Shown: piece by piece, positions 20,466-31,848 of the stretch
How positions within the stretch are numbered: the stretch's first letter is position 1
Layout: every line of letters starts with the position of its first letter
Assembly: GCA_033964015.1 (NCBI GenBank)
Contig: CM066919.1
Location: 16,223,646 to 16,287,645, forward strand
Length of the DNA: 64,000 nt
DNA from: Scolanthus callimorphus
Lineage: Eukaryota; Cnidaria; Anthozoa; Actiniaria; Edwardsiidae
Direction of reading: 5' to 3'
The notes under the pieces: generated by a model
The model's database searches: none
Seen by the model: only the letters and a program-made list of their open reading frames with translations
Told to the model about the DNA's origin: nothing
Program-made: the position numbers and the translations under genes

Positions 20466-21680
20466 AAAGGAAGGGGATCCAACTTCAGCATACTTGTTTT
20501 TCATGTTTTTTAAAGTATGGCGACAATATGAGAAATTCCAATTTCTATTTTAAAAAGTATTTAAAGTAGGCGAACATATAAAAAATGTTACTACTAGGAA
20601 GTTAGTGAATATATACATCAGGAATAAGGATGTAAAATGGATAAAGCGACATTTTATGGAGAGGGTGCTGCCCGATGCCGCCCTTTCTAAATTTATTATT
20701 CTCGATAATGCCCCTTTAACATGTGAATTCACTAATTTTGAATCAATTACTGCTGACGAGCTTTGTAGCCTGATTACAAAAATGACCCGTAAGTCATGTT
20801 TTTTTATCCAATTCCAGCCACTTTGGTAAACTCCTGCTTTTCCGACTTGTTACCGGTCATCGCAAACCTCATAAATCTTTCTTTCGAAAGTGCTAAGGTC
20901 CCTGTTCCTATGAAATAGGCCTTTTTCATGACCCCCCGCGCGATTATCGATAAGCCTGTCTGTCAACCTAGCAACGGTTTGGCTGGCTGGCAAGCCGTCA
21001 GATGAGGACGAAAGAATACGAAGGTTTTAGTGAAGATGCGTGTGGCAAATAAATGGAATAAATAGATCGAACCTTTTGCGAAAGGAAGGGGATCCAACTT
21101 CAGCATACTTGTTTTTTTATGTTTTTTAAAGTATGGCGACAATATGAGAAATTTCAATTTCTATTTTAAAAAGTATTTAAAGTAGGCGAACATATAAAAA
21201 ATGTTACTACTAGGAAGTTAGTGAATATATACATCAGGAATAAGGATGTAAAATGGATAAACCGACCTTTTATGGAGAGGGTGCTGCCGATGCCGCCCTT
21301 TCTAAATTTATTATTCTCGATAATGCCCCTTCAACATGTGAATTCACTAATTTTGAATCAATTACTGCTGACGAGCTTTGTAGCCTGATTACAAAATGAC
21401 CCGTAAGTCATGTTTTTTTATCCAATTCCACTATTCCGACTTGTTACCGGTCATCGCAAACCTCATAAATCTTTCTTTCGAAAGTGCTAAGGTCCCTGTT
21501 CCTATGAAATAGGCCTTTTTCATGACCCCCCGCGCGATTATCGATAAGCCTGTCTGTCAACCTAGCAACGGTTTGGCTGGCTGGCAAGCCGTCAGATGAG
21601 GACGAAAGAATACGAAGGTTTTAGTGAAGATGCGTGTGGCAAATAAATGGAATAAATAGATCGAACCTTTTGCGAAATAT
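20466..21680 (+). repeat. Tandem duplication of a 615-bp LINE-bearing unit
   Basis: The sequence from GGAAGGGGATCCAACTTCAG at 20469 to AACCTTTTGCGAA at 21083 is repeated from 21084 to about 21676. The second copy lacks a short stretch (CCACTTTGGTAAACTCC region) and has a few substitutions. Each unit carries a fragment of LINE reverse transcriptase plus a non-coding part containing CATGACCCCCCGCGCGATTA. The high identity means a recent local duplication. Confidence 0.85.
20590..20910 (+). pseudogene. LINE reverse transcriptase N-terminal fragment (first copy)
   Basis: Frames give ITADELCSLITKMTRKSC and then, in another frame, IPATLVNSCFSDLLPVIANL with INLSFESAKVPVPMK. This corresponds to the region before the RT palm in CR1/jockey-type LINEs (DPIPT.LL..C...LLP.IT.I.N.SL..G..P...K). 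A frameshift at the A run near 20785 separates the two pieces. The second copy lies at about 21205-21510 with a further deletion. Confidence 0.65.
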
Positions 21681-21699
21681 TTTAGCGAAAAGCTTTTCT

Positions 21700-22041
21700 A
21701 GAGTATCTTGGTCGAGTCACAGGTGAAAAATCTAGACAATCGAGACAATGGTACCCTGCGAGCAGAGGTTTCTTTCTGTCAGTTCGTTTACCTTTGATTG
21801 AGGCTGTTCGCGTTGTTGGTATGTCGCGTCGTTTGTTTTGCCCGCCGAGAGAAACCTCTGCCCCAGCTTGCCGAGGCAGCACGCTAAGCATGCGCATTGA
21901 GATCACGTGACAAAACCGGTTAAAACGAGTTTGGTCAACTCCTGCGCATAGATTCGTGTAGGACTTGCTGTGCAAAACTGAGCCTTCAATATGTTCACGT
22001 GACTGTAACTGCAGTAACTGCCGCCTGGTTTTGCCCGCGTA
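21700..22041. other. Short fold-back and promoter-like sequence
   Basis: GCAGAGGTTTC at 21763-21773 has its inverse GAAACCTCTGC at 21852-21862, a small inverted repeat of MITE type. GC-rich patches and ATGGCGCG at 22043 precede the unclassified gene remnant that follows. No protein is recognisable here. Confidence 0.4.
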
Positions 22042-22042
22042 A

Positions 22043-23345
22043 AATGGCGCGAAATCGCAGTCTCACAACAGTTATCCTCTGCGTTATACTTATAGTCGAT
22101 GTTATAAGTCGATTTTCACCAAAAAGATTTTCGCACGCATTTACCGTCATGGGATAGCACGTTGTTGTTTTCAGAAACCCGCGAGTGCGAAAATACAAGT
22201 ACAACAATCGAACCTGGTGGAAATGGAAATGATCAGAGTAGTCATTGCTCTCAGTCTCGGCTAACTAAAAGCTCTACTGTTGGGGCCAACCCTGCATATC
22301 TTCACAAGCCTGATAAAACGAAAGTGCAGGTGAGATTTTGCGACTGAATTTGCCTTGTCTCAGCGCAGTTTCTCACATTACAGATAGTTACCTTCAACTC
22401 GTGTTTTCAATGACAGGAAAATCGTTATCCTTTGCTCCTACCAAATTTGCTTTGGGTTTTATTTTCCCCACATGCACAGATTTTTTTATTATTGCCTGAT
22501 ATTATTGCCTTTTGACTTGTTTCTTTTTTAAGGTCAGTTATATTAAAGTTACTTCAGTTATTTTAACAACTTTGTTACTTTTGATGCTTTTCCACATGCA
22601 TACGGGAGTTGTTTGTCACAGGGTCTTCAACATTAACTCATTCATTAGTAATTTACTGCTTTTAAGACCTTTTAAGAAAATAAAATTAATGACTCTGAGC
22701 AAGATTCTTTCCCTTTTTTTTCTAGGTTACAATCATGTATTCTCTGCCCAGGAAAAATGTCTTAGATAGTACTGTTGCTGATGTTGTCAAATATGCAACA
22801 CTGGGCAAGCACAAGACAGCACTCAAGGCAATGATGCAGTGGAAAGACTGTGCAACTCTGGCTAAATTTTGTTTTTGAAAACATAGAGAGAGACTTGACA
22901 GGACAGCAATCCAGCATTCTTAATGGCAGTTACCCTAACGGATTGTTAACATTATCAATCAAAAATCTTGCAAAGGAAATTGAAAGTAGGTTTCCATTAG
23001 TATGGGAACTAATAACGATGCTATCACTCTCGAAACGCAAAAAGTCAAAGGCGAAGGAGCCCAGTGGACAGGAAATCAATATCCCATTGTATGCAACAGT
23101 AACAGCAATGCTGTTAAAATCAAGACACCCACAGATGTCTGCACTGGCCTATAGGAATTGGCTTCTCGTACGCCATTCAGGAGCAGGAACTTCTGTAAGT
23201 CTGTGAAACTTTATTATTTTCACAGACATTCTTTTAGAGATTCGAGGTACACTTGGCCAAAAATATATTGTTACTGAAAAGTGATATTATTGCCTTTACT
23301 TTACAGAAATAAGCTGGACTGATCCCTCCAACTCTTCTCATGGAG
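22043..23345 (+). pseudogene. Unclassified spliced gene remnant, probably transposon-derived
   Basis: I do not recognise this family with certainty. Possible exons with good splice sites are: 22176-22329 (acceptor GTTTTCAG, donor CAG|GTGAGA), encoding a Ser/Thr-rich segment; 22725-23192 (acceptor TTTTTTTCTAG, donor TCT|GTAAGT), encoding PRKNVLDSTVADVVKYATLG and, after a one-base frame shift near 22870, WLNFVFENIERD, SRFPLVWELITMLSLSKRKK and RHPQMSALAYRNWLLVRHSG; and a third beginning after TTTACTTTACAG at 23306. The HPQMSALAYRN..L..HSGAG pattern resembles proteins of unknown function repeated in cnidarian genomes, which suggests a transposon gene. The frame shift argues against function. Confidence 0.4.
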
Positions 23346-23625
23346 ACCCGAGAAACTACATTTCAAAATTTTCTAAAATAATTCAGGGATATATAGCATT
23401 GCTATTGGTAAAGGCTTTTCTGCTAAATTTAACAGTTCTTTGAACTCTGAATTGAATTTATGTATCCCATTTTTAGCAGTTGATCAGATCTTATCATATT
23501 ATAATATTAATCAATAGTGATTTAGATAAACATATACATGCGAAAACTAACGACATAAGAGTATCTAAGAGTCCAGAGTCATTAATTTGGATAGATTAGA
23601 CAAATACTTTAGCGCGAATTGAGTC

Positions 23626-24072
23626 TCATTGTACATTCAAGAACGATCTTAATTGCTTAATGAGCAACATTTCGCAAACTAAACAATCAAACTTATTCTG
23701 GCATTTCTTTAACACCCAATTGTGAAGGTCATCCGGAACCGTGCCTGTATGTCTGTTATCAAAGTGTTTGCGCACTGACGAAGTCTTGCTTGCCTTCACG
23801 CGTACGAAAAGATTTCCACGGGTATATCCGACATACCCAGCATCGCATTGGTCACACTTGAAATGGTAAACAACGCATTGTTGATCAACGAGCTTAGGCT
23901 TTGGTTCGCCTGTCGGGAACTCCTGGGCAATCTTCCGGCTCGTAAACACCGGTTGGATATTAGTTTGGAGTTTGACGCTAAGATCTTTTAACTGCGTCTT
24001 TACAATGTTAGCAGACTCCTGGTCTTCAAAGGGTATAACGACCCGGGTGGTATTTTCATTTTCACAACTGAA
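23626..24072 (-). pseudogene. Penelope-like element fragment with GIY-YIG endonuclease
   Basis: The minus strand is open from about 24072 to 23626. It reads ENTTRVVIPFEDQESANIVK, then LQTNIQPVFTSRKIAQEFPT, KPKLVDQQCVVYHFKCDQCD and AGYVGYTRGNLFVRVKASK, ending NKFDCLVCEMLLIKQLRSFL. The central part is the GIY-YIG nuclease domain (VYHFKC..C.A.YVGYTRG) of Penelope-like retroelements; the N-terminal part is the linker after their reverse transcriptase. The catalytic Arg follows the YVGYTRG box. No RT domain lies upstream within the open frame, so the copy is 5' truncated. It is a different subfamily from the copy at 6586-7611. Confidence 0.8.
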
Positions 24073-24079
24073 TAACGAA

Positions 24080-24887
24080 AAAAAAAACTATCCTATTTCA
24101 GGCACCATAAGATTTTGTATCATGACAGAGTATGCAATACCTACAATTCTACAATACTTGACACCCCCCTGATCATGTACATCCATCAATGTACCAAGAT
24201 GGGATTCATGATCACATAAAATCAGAAACAAAGGACTTGCCTTCAAGATACACGCAAGGAAATTCACGTGAAAATGTACCATGGTACAATGGGAAAATTC
24301 GCATGTAGACCCACGCCCGAAGTCATGCACTTCCCGTTTTATCGAAATGGAATAAATAATTATCCTTTAAATTATAAGAAAATGACGCTTGCCTTTTGAG
24401 TTCAGACACGAAAGTTTGTATCGTGACAGAGTATTCAATACCCTACAATATTGCCGCACCGTCCTCTAGAACGGGTATGATAATGAAGACCACCCAGTAA
24501 AATCTTCAGGGAAGCGACCCGGCGGTCACGTATTGTTTTATTAAAGTAAAGAATTCAACAAGCTTTAACATTCTACTCCAGATAAAACTGTAACATGTAA
24601 ACAACAACAATTTTGATTTGCAGGTATCATTAATTTCTCTTTAAAACGGGGTCTCATTTTGGGTGCAAAAAAAATTGAACAGGGTAGCTTTTCTCCCAAA
24701 AATTGTTTTAGAACGGGGTCCGCGGCACATACCCGCCCTATATCAAGCCAAGTACCCCCCCCCCCCCGGTGATACCCATGGGAATTGATTTTTTTCCTCA
24801 AGAAAAAACAGCAAAATTGGTTTATATTTGTATTTGACATAATATTGAATGCTTTGGGAATAGTAGGGGTTTAATTTGGTTTTAGAT
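24080..24887. other. Stretch without recognisable gene
   Basis: Only a C13 tract at about 24757-24769 and scattered simple sequence stand out. Short frames on both strands have no family resemblance. Confidence 0.45.
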
Positions 24888-25055
24888 TGTGTGGTTCCAG
24901 AAATTATCCATACCTCCCCTACGGAAGGGCATTGTAAATTCCAGAGGGGTGTGGGGGGGAACAATTTACCTGATCATTTCCATACAAATACTGTATTTTT
25001 CCTTGGAAATTCCAGAGGGGTGGGGGGTCACAGGAAATTTTCGGGAACCACACAT
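24888..25055. mobile_element. MITE, GTGTGGTTCCAGAAA family, copy 1
   Basis: Inverted ends TGTGTGGTTCCAGAAA and TTTTCGGGAACCACACA bound about 165 bp that includes AATTCCAGAGGGGTG twice and CATACAAATACTGTATTTTT. Related pieces occur at 25915-26030, 26908-27115, 36630-36690 and 40622-40812. Confidence 0.7.
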
Positions 25056-25914
25056 TGCTTAAGAAGTCACAGTATTTGGGAGATAGTGGTTTATAGATTG
25101 TGGTTGCTGCTATGTCTGGGACTTTGGGCTGGGATTCGCCATGAAATTTCCTATTGATATTGTGGCACTTGGCTAAAGTGGCAGGAGTTTTTCTCTGCGA
25201 ATGAAAACTTATAATAATAATACAGTGTATTATTATGCAAAGAAATTTGCGGCCCTGGGTCGGGAGAAAAAAGTACAGATTAGACAAAGAAATGTGCCTC
25301 AAATTGAAAGGAATTAGCGGTGCACTAGCATTCTTGTATATCTAGTGCCCCGCTATTCCCCGTGTTGGGAAAGTGCGGGGCTTCCCACTGACTAATGCAT
25401 AATGTTTACCTATTTCACATCACATGGCATTCATTTGAATAATGTTCTTTTTGTTTCGATTTCTTCCATATTCATATATCCTTTGATGCATAGCAGAAAA
25501 AAAAAACAAAGAAAGGATACCTGGGGAATGCCACATGATCTAAAATGGGACAACATTTTGCCCAAGTGAATGAGGTCTATTATAGAGAAATATGTGGTCT
25601 ACCTGTGTAGAGACTGGAACTAGCCCGGTCAAACCCCGTTTGTAGTTGTTTTGTAGCCGTTCATCATTCCGTTTGTTATGCTCAAATAAATCGATGTTTA
25701 ACAAGGAAATGGATGAACTCTTATCTATATCACATAATTCCTACATGGTTAGCCCTTGAAGGAAATACGCCAACTCGAATGGTGCAGGCACAGGCATGAA
25801 AAGAAGGTTTTAATTTGTATTTGATATAGTTTCACTGAAGTAGATATAATTTGTCTTGACATAGTTTCGCTGAATTAAATAAAACAGGCTTGAATATTTT
25901 TGGAAATCTTTATG
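25056..25914. other. Stretch without recognisable gene
   Basis: No protein similarity or splice-supported exon is visible. The sequence is AT-rich with short A and T tracts. Confidence 0.45.
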
Positions 25915-26030
25915 GTGTGTACATTATTCTTCATAAAAATACTGTATTTTTCTTTTGAAATTCCAAGGGTTTGGGAGGGGGGGGGCAATTTCAACACCCT
26001 TCAGTGGGGTTATAGATATTTTCTGGAACC
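25915..26030. mobile_element. MITE, GTGTGGTTCCAGAAA family, partial copy
   Basis: It shares ATACTGTATTTTTC, GAAATTCCAAGGG and ATTTTCTGGAACC with the other copies. The left terminus is missing. Confidence 0.55.
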
Positions 26031-26044
26031 TAAAATATTATAAA

Positions 26045-26229
26045 TTAGTCAAATCACACGTGGTCTAGTATCAATGCTGCATTCTGATTGGTTGAGCTAC
26101 TAGTAGGCTATAAGTTATAGCCTACTAGTAGCGAAAAGTGTCGGATTTGAAAGCCAGAAAATAGCAAATGAACAGAACAAAAACATTTTTTTAGCAATAC
26201 AAATTGACCTACTAGTGTGATTTGACTAA
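26045..26229. mobile_element. Short inverted-repeat MITE with TTAGTCAAATCACAC ends
   Basis: Ends TTAGTCAAATCACAC (26045-26059) and GTGTGATTTGACTAA (26215-26229) are perfect inverted repeats. Inside, CTACTAGTAGGCTATAAG is followed by its inverse CTTATAGCCTACTAGTAG. The motif CATTCTGATTGGTTGAGC is a phrase common in animal MITEs. No coding capacity. Confidence 0.75.
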
Positions 26230-26907
26230 AACAATTATTCCTCTCGCCCTCATGGCCTCTGAGTCAATAGCCCATTTGGCCTTCGACCTCATAAATAGCT
26301 AGTAGTATGCACTCTAATTGATTGAAAACTGTGCATTCTCACATCATAATCACACAGCAAATGCAATGTTATTTTATAAATTAAGCAATAAAACTTGGAT
26401 TCTTAGTTTAAAATAGACTAAGAAAAGAACAATGGGCAAACATTGAAACTTTTATTTTATTTAACAATATAAAACATTTTGGGGGCTCATAAGAAACTAT
26501 GTGTGACTATTAAATAAATACTTTTCAAGAATCAGTTTAATGCATTTACAGTGCTTATTTTTAAGGATGTAAATGCATCAAACAATTTTACCACAATCTA
26601 AACCAACTACAAAGGTATACAGTACTTGAATGACTATTAATTATTTTGGGGTTTTGAAAAGTAGCCTCTGAATAGAGGTACCACTGTAGTGAGGATGCTG
26701 AGGTACTAAGATGATCACATAGCAGTTAGCATAGAGTGTTCAGGACGACTGTCTTGTGTTTTGGAGAAAATAATTTATCCACTAGTTTTGGATAATCTGG
26801 TTGGTGAATACTAAAACAATAGATTAAGGCTCTAGATTTCCATGAGCTGATCGAAGATTACTCATACGAATCTCTAGCTTTATAATCTTATTGTTATATG
26901 TGTAATG
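26230..26907. other. Stretch without recognisable gene
   Basis: AT-rich sequence with no recognisable exon, repeat boundary or structured element. Confidence 0.45.
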
Positions 26908-27115
26908 CTAGGTTCCAGAAAATATTTATCCCCCCCCCCTCCTCCACAGAAGGGATTGGAAATTCTGGAGTGGTATGGTGCTGTGGTGGTACCTAACTTT
27001 TTTCATACAAATACTGTATGTTTCTGTTTTTCTTTGTAAATTCCAGAGGGGTGGGGTTGTGGTCACTTTTCAACACCCTTCCACGGATATTTTCTGTAAG
27101 GGCCACACAATGCCA
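26908..27115. mobile_element. MITE, GTGTGGTTCCAGAAA family, copy 2
   Basis: It begins AGGTTCCAGAAAATATTTAT and ends GATATTTTCTGTAAGGGCCACACA, with internal CATACAAATACTGTATG and TTCCAGAGGGGTGGGG as in copy 1 plus a C9 tract. The ends have diverged. Confidence 0.6.
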
Positions 27116-27633
27116 GATTATCCAATACTCATCTCTCTATGGTGGGTTTTGCACACAGGGAAGGTTTTTATTTTAAGGGAGATGGGGGAGAGGAATTTCA
27201 CCAATTGTTTCCAATATTGTGTTGGTCCTCCCTTGCCATGGCAGGGAGTTTGTGGGATTTTACCAGAGCTAGAAGGATTTTCACTGGAACTTCAAGGATC
27301 TATCACAAATGTCTTTTCCAGAAGCTGCGTGAACACTGGAAAAACAACTGGCACAGCTGTTTTGGAAATAGAATTCAAGAGTTTGAAAATCCATGGAGGT
27401 TGATAATTATAGTAATGACGCCAGGGACATCAACTCTGCTGGTTCTGCTGGGAGTCTAAACATTTCTCACTACTGTCTCCAACAGCAAAATTTTCCTGAA
27501 CTGCCATTTATTTACTATATATTTCTTTCTTGGAAATCTCCCATTAACATTTGTGGTAGACTTGACATCTAGTAGTACTAATGAACAGTCAACAGAAAAA
27601 CAATTTTGTCTTCTTGTAAGCTAAAATGTTTTT

Positions 27634-27808
27634 TAGCGGAGCTCCTTAGCGGCCGAAGGCCGCAGAGCGGAGCACCATAGGTATCGCAGGAAGAATACAA
27701 TCAAAATAGAACTCAGGTATACGATCGACTTCATTTTTCATGGTTCAGCGGTATTCCCATTTGGGTATCGCAGGCGCGTCCGTGCGTGTCGGTCTGCGTG
27801 CCCCACCA
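27634..27808 (+). repeat. Helitron-associated 5' repeat, copy 2
   Basis: The same segment as at 10992-11172 (TAGCGGAGCTCCTTAGCGGC ... CAGGTATACGATCGACTT ... CGTCCGTGCGTGTC). It lies about 170 bp upstream of the Helitron first exon and probably includes its promoter or leader. I could not fix the Helitron 5'-TC end. Confidence 0.6.
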
Positions 27809-27979
27809 CAGGTAAACCAAACAGCATGTCACTGCATGTCACTTAGTGGCGGGAAAATACAACGCACGCGCGTCCAGCGACGAATGCTTTTTTATTATTA
27901 TCTTTTTTACTTTTCGTTTATTCTTCACGGACTCTGAACAAGAAAGCTATTCTGCACTCTTGTCAGGGTAAACTTTTCA

Positions 27980-28613
27980 ATGAACAGCGATACAAAATTT
28001 TCAAACAGCAATACAATGAATAGCCAAGATAGAGAAAATGAACAGACATGTCTTAATAAAAGGAGGATTTTAACAGAAGAGCAGAAAGAGAGTAAACGGC
28101 AGAGAGAAAAACAACGACGGGAGCAAGCTAAGGAGAGCATAACGGAGGAGGAAAAACAAAGGAAGCGGCTAAAGGAAAGAGAGCGATATGAATTGACTAA
28201 ACAGGACATGTCTGAGGAGGAAAATGTAAAGAAGCGGCAGAGGAAAAGGCAGCAATATAAACTGACTAAACAGGACATGTCGGAGGAAGAAAAAGTAAGA
28301 AGACGGCAGCGTGAAAGAGAGCGAAGGGAGAGGGAAAGAGCTCAGACTATCTCTGAGGAGGAAAAAGGAAGGAAGCGTCAAAGGGAAAGAAAGCGAAGAA
28401 GTAACTTTACAGAATATGAACTTGAAATAGAGCGTCGACGCAAAAGGTTGTCAAGAGATTTGTCGGCGGAGGAAGAAATTCAGACCGCGAGCAGTGTCAC
28501 ACAAAGTGAAGGGGAAACTGAAGGCCGCCAGAGTGAAGCTGAAGAGTTGTGTCAGGAGGAAGAAGACTTGTCTCTCGTGATAAGGAGAAAAACACAAAGT
28601 GGACAGTTAATTG
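27980..28613 (+). CDS. Helitron gene, first exon: basic STPR-like repeat domain
   Basis: This exon encodes about 211 residues of strongly charged sequence from the ATG at 27980. It is built from a repeated block of about 24 residues with the pattern L/I-T/S-E-E-E-K-x-R-K-R-Q-R-E-R (for instance ILTEEQKESKRQREKQRREQ, MSEEEKVRRRQRERERRERE, ISEEEKGRKRQRERKRRS), then an acidic tail. Such repeats resemble the STPR DNA-binding repeats seen at the N-terminus of Helitron proteins. The exon ends in GTTAATTG|GTAAGTA (donor at 28614), phase 1, which fits every later acceptor of this gene (35.7-43.2 kb). Assignment to the Helitron at 43.2-48.7 kb rests on phase, orientation and family habit, not on transcript data. 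Alternatively it is a stand-alone charged protein. Confidence 0.6.
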
Positions 28614-29804
28614 GTAAGTAAAAACAAGTATGCAGAGGATTCATTTTTCTCAGTCTTTGTTATCTTTTAAGACCCGCAACAATAACACTAACAGCTTTGC
28701 TCGCCATGACAACTCTAACATGAATAAATTGATGTTCTCGCATACATGTAGTAAAACTCAAGCAACATAACGTTGTAATTATATAATTATAGTAGTTCTT
28801 TTTGGTGAAAAGTGTATTCCTCCCGGTATTCCTAGTCTATTTGCACCCTGCTATTTTTTATTGGAAGCGGAGAACGCTAGTTAAAAATCACGCTGTAAAA
28901 ATCAGTTCACCAAAAAGGCAAATGGATCTTTGTGCCTTTTAGCATCGACGAATGAACAAACTTTAAACAGAAACAATATAGTTTTTGCCTTGAGCATTTG
29001 ATTGCCTCGTGATAAATGCTTTCACTTTTAACGAAACAGCCAATCATGTGCTCGCTCGTGAGGCCGCATTGAATTATTAGTAATTTTGAGTTCAAAATGG
29101 CGGACGACACGAGCTACTTTTACTACACGATAATCCAGCCAGTTTGCCCTCTATGTAATGGAATGGATAACACAAATGGCATTTAAGGGTTACACATTGA
29201 AATGCTGTCTACAAAATGTCCATTATGGATAAATATTTGAAGACAAAGTCGACTAGCTAGATTACTTTGGCAAACAGAGCGCCGCGCCGCCAGCTCTAGT
29301 GCGTATTCTTCATGGCTGGCCCAACGGTGAGCTCGCTACAATGTAGGTAAATCTTTTACCTTGCTATCCTAATAATACCGGTCGTAGATGTGGAAAATTC
29401 TGGGCCCCATACTTCTGTCTGAAATTGATATTAATAATTATCATGACAAAAATCATAACCAGGTTGAAAATTTGCACCAGTTCAAGAGATGCCAACATTG
29501 TAACAGTTTGCACTTTAAATTGTTTAACAAATTATTACAGAATTGATATTTTAAAAAATGTGATAGATTTTGACCCCGAACCCACTCAATTTCTGACTAC
29601 ATTTACTTCTAGCAGTGGGGTTATTCATCTTTTGACTTGATTTACACATTGATTATACACCCTGTACATAGTGTCAAGCTTGTTACAGTAGTTTGTAATA
29701 TGTTTTTTTTAACCACGATGGATATCCCACCGAAATCTTTTTCTGCATTTCATATGGCAATAGACCAAATCGGCTTAACAATGTTTACATCTTGTTGCCA
29801 CCCA
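28614..29804 (+). other. Helitron intron 1, left part, no gene seen
   Basis: After the donor GTAAGT at 28614 the sequence is AT-rich and without recognisable coding. A C/G-rich patch around 29278-29300 is unremarkable. The 5.0-kb transposon starts at 29805. Confidence 0.45.
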
Positions 29805-29806
29805 AT

Positions 29807-31039
29807 AGGCCTTTTGCATGGAACGGTCACGTGACTGTTTGGTGCCTAGCGACGCCATGTTGGATAGCAAAGTTGTCGGCCGGCGTGCGTGACGAGCGGG
29901 AAGGCAAGGTAAAAGTCATCTTTTGTTTTTCATTGTTTTGGTCCTTTTTGATCATCAAATGCAACAAAAAAACACCCGTAGATTATTAGCAAGAGACTTT
30001 TCTTGCCATTTTGTGTAGTTTTGGCATTTTTAAACGCGAAAACTCGAGGCAGTGACATCGTGAAAATGTCTCTTGTTTACATTTTTGTTAACACATTCCG
30101 CAGCTGCTGGCACTAAAATAGTGTTTGTTTAGACTTTTTTCAGGGTTTCTCCCCTTTTTGACACCCAGTGACCGACCCAAGTTATTTTCCTTGACATTTG
30201 GTTGCTAGTTGAAGAGATTTTATAGCGAATTTATTCCGTTTTTGTGCGAAAAAGACTGCTTCAACACCGATACGAAGTACTTTAGTTGATGGATTACTCG
30301 AGCAACAAATCAGGGGCACCCAACGAGACAATACCGTAAAACAGCTCAGAATGCCATTATAAGTCGTTGCTGAGCATACAAATGACTGTTAACTGGGTAT
30401 TTTTAATCCCTACAAATTTTATATCTGTTCGGATTTCGTAGCTGAAAGTTTTGGGTTGCGAAAATTTTAGGGATTGAAATCAAGTCTTCCGAAAATGCTA
30501 GGGGAAGACTCTATCCGAAAATTTTAGGTGACCTTTTTAACGGCAAAAATCCCCCCAAAATTAGTAAAATTTAACATTTTTGTGCTATTCGAAAAATCCA
30601 GGGGATCTTATGATCTATATACGAAAGTTAAAGCTTGAAATTCTGAAGCGAAAGTTTCAGCTCTCATTCCCCCATCCGAACAGATATTTTACCGAAAATA
30701 ATCGTTGGGTGCCCCTGAACAAATGGCGCCCGATATCAAAATACTCTCTCTTTGCTAGGCAATTGACTGATTTGAATGTCTAAAGGAAGTAATTTTGCAT
30801 TGTTGTAGTTTGTTTTTAGTACTCGAAAGATGTCAAGATATAATGTGTTGTTGATTTATCTCCAGGGTATAATTATCTGTCAACACTATGGCCGAGAAAC
30901 AAGGTACAATCGAATACTATAATAATGTTCTAATGATATTATGTAAGCCTTGATTAAACAGTTTTTCTAAACCTTGTCCCGCAGATACTTTGCCAACCTC
31001 AGACATAAGCAGAATTAGAGATTTGAAGTTTTCTGATGT
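29807..31039 (+). repeat. Left terminal inverted repeat of the 5.0-kb transposon
   Basis: It matches 34030-34846 in reverse orientation with few differences. It includes an upstream region, an exon with ATGGCCGAGAAACAAG|GTACAA (30888-30903) and the start of exon 2 after CCCGCAG (30985 onward). It is interrupted by the MITE at 30311-30717. Confidence 0.88.
30311..30717. mobile_element. 407-bp MITE with CAGGGGCACCCAACGA ends
   Basis: The perfect 16-bp inverted ends CAGGGGCACCCAACGA are flanked by the direct repeat AACAAAT (30304-30310 and 30718-30724). The undisturbed site is preserved in the other arm of the host transposon (GCAACAAATGGCGCC in the same sense), which proves insertion and the 7-bp duplication. 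CAGGG ends with a 7- or 8-bp duplication suggest the P or hAT superfamily. It has no transposase. Confidence 0.85.
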
Positions 31040-31295
31040 CTTGATGTGGTGGATTTTGCTAAAAGCGCTGAGCTGGTTCAGAAAATACGCGGAAAGGTTA
31101 CAATATTCATCCTGCTATCTCTTTGGGGGGTGACCTAGAAATTCAGCAATAACATAGCAGAATTAATTGTTTCAACTTGATGGTAACCCCAATGACTGCA
31201 ATATCATTAGGATTTTCTGCATCCAATTAATCTCTTTTAGGGTAAAATTCAATGTTGACCACACCCAATTTGCCACTGCCTATTTTTATGAGTCC

Positions 31296-31311
31296 CCCCC
31301 CCCCCCCCCCA
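31296..31311 (+). repeat. C16 homopolymer tract
   Basis: Uninterrupted C run inside the 5.0-kb transposon, followed by AGGGTTAC. A second C run of about 17 at 31743-31759 passes into CACACACACA. A G run of about 20 is at 32970-32989. Such tracts are prone to slippage and to assembly error. Confidence 0.8.
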
Positions 31312-31848
31312 GGGTTACAAGTTCTCTGCAGAGCTCTGTATTCTCCTTGTTGTGCTGTCTGATATTTCTCCCCAACCACTTATGGCAACAGTACTACCAT
31401 CTACAAGTCAGATCCCCAACCTGAAGGCTGCCCCTATATCTTTTGGCATTGTTGCAAAGGCCCAGGCGAAGCGTTCACACCAACAGCAACTGAATATCTA
31501 GTAGATTATTTTTCCCATACTTCCTTTCATGATTTTTTTTGTTTTTTATTATTATTATTTAAACGATATTTTATTTTACGTTTGCCGCAAGAGAACACAG
31601 CTCATCTAGGGGCTTTGCTGATTTACCACTTCCAAAGCAATTATGAAATGTGGCATCAATTGAGAAAGAAAGAATTAAAGCTAGCAAGTTTGGCCAAGCA
31701 GCAAAGAGGACATCCAACTTTGATTTGCTGGTCACACAGGTACCCCCCCCCCCCCCCCCACACACACACAAACAAAAAAAAAGAGTGGTGACTGCAGCTA
31801 TACAGATGGGGATTGACGATTGACCTTGAGCCTCAAGCTGTCATTACC

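Noticed and set aside
21763..21862. Complete MITE bounded by GCAGAGGTTTC / GAAACCTCTGC
   Set aside because: The inverted words are only 11 bp and no target duplication surrounds them; reported only as a small fold-back.
28169..28381. Minus-strand frame opposite the charged Helitron exon
   Set aside because: It is the complement of the Glu/Arg/Lys repeat coding (Ser/Leu/Phe rich), with no independent features.
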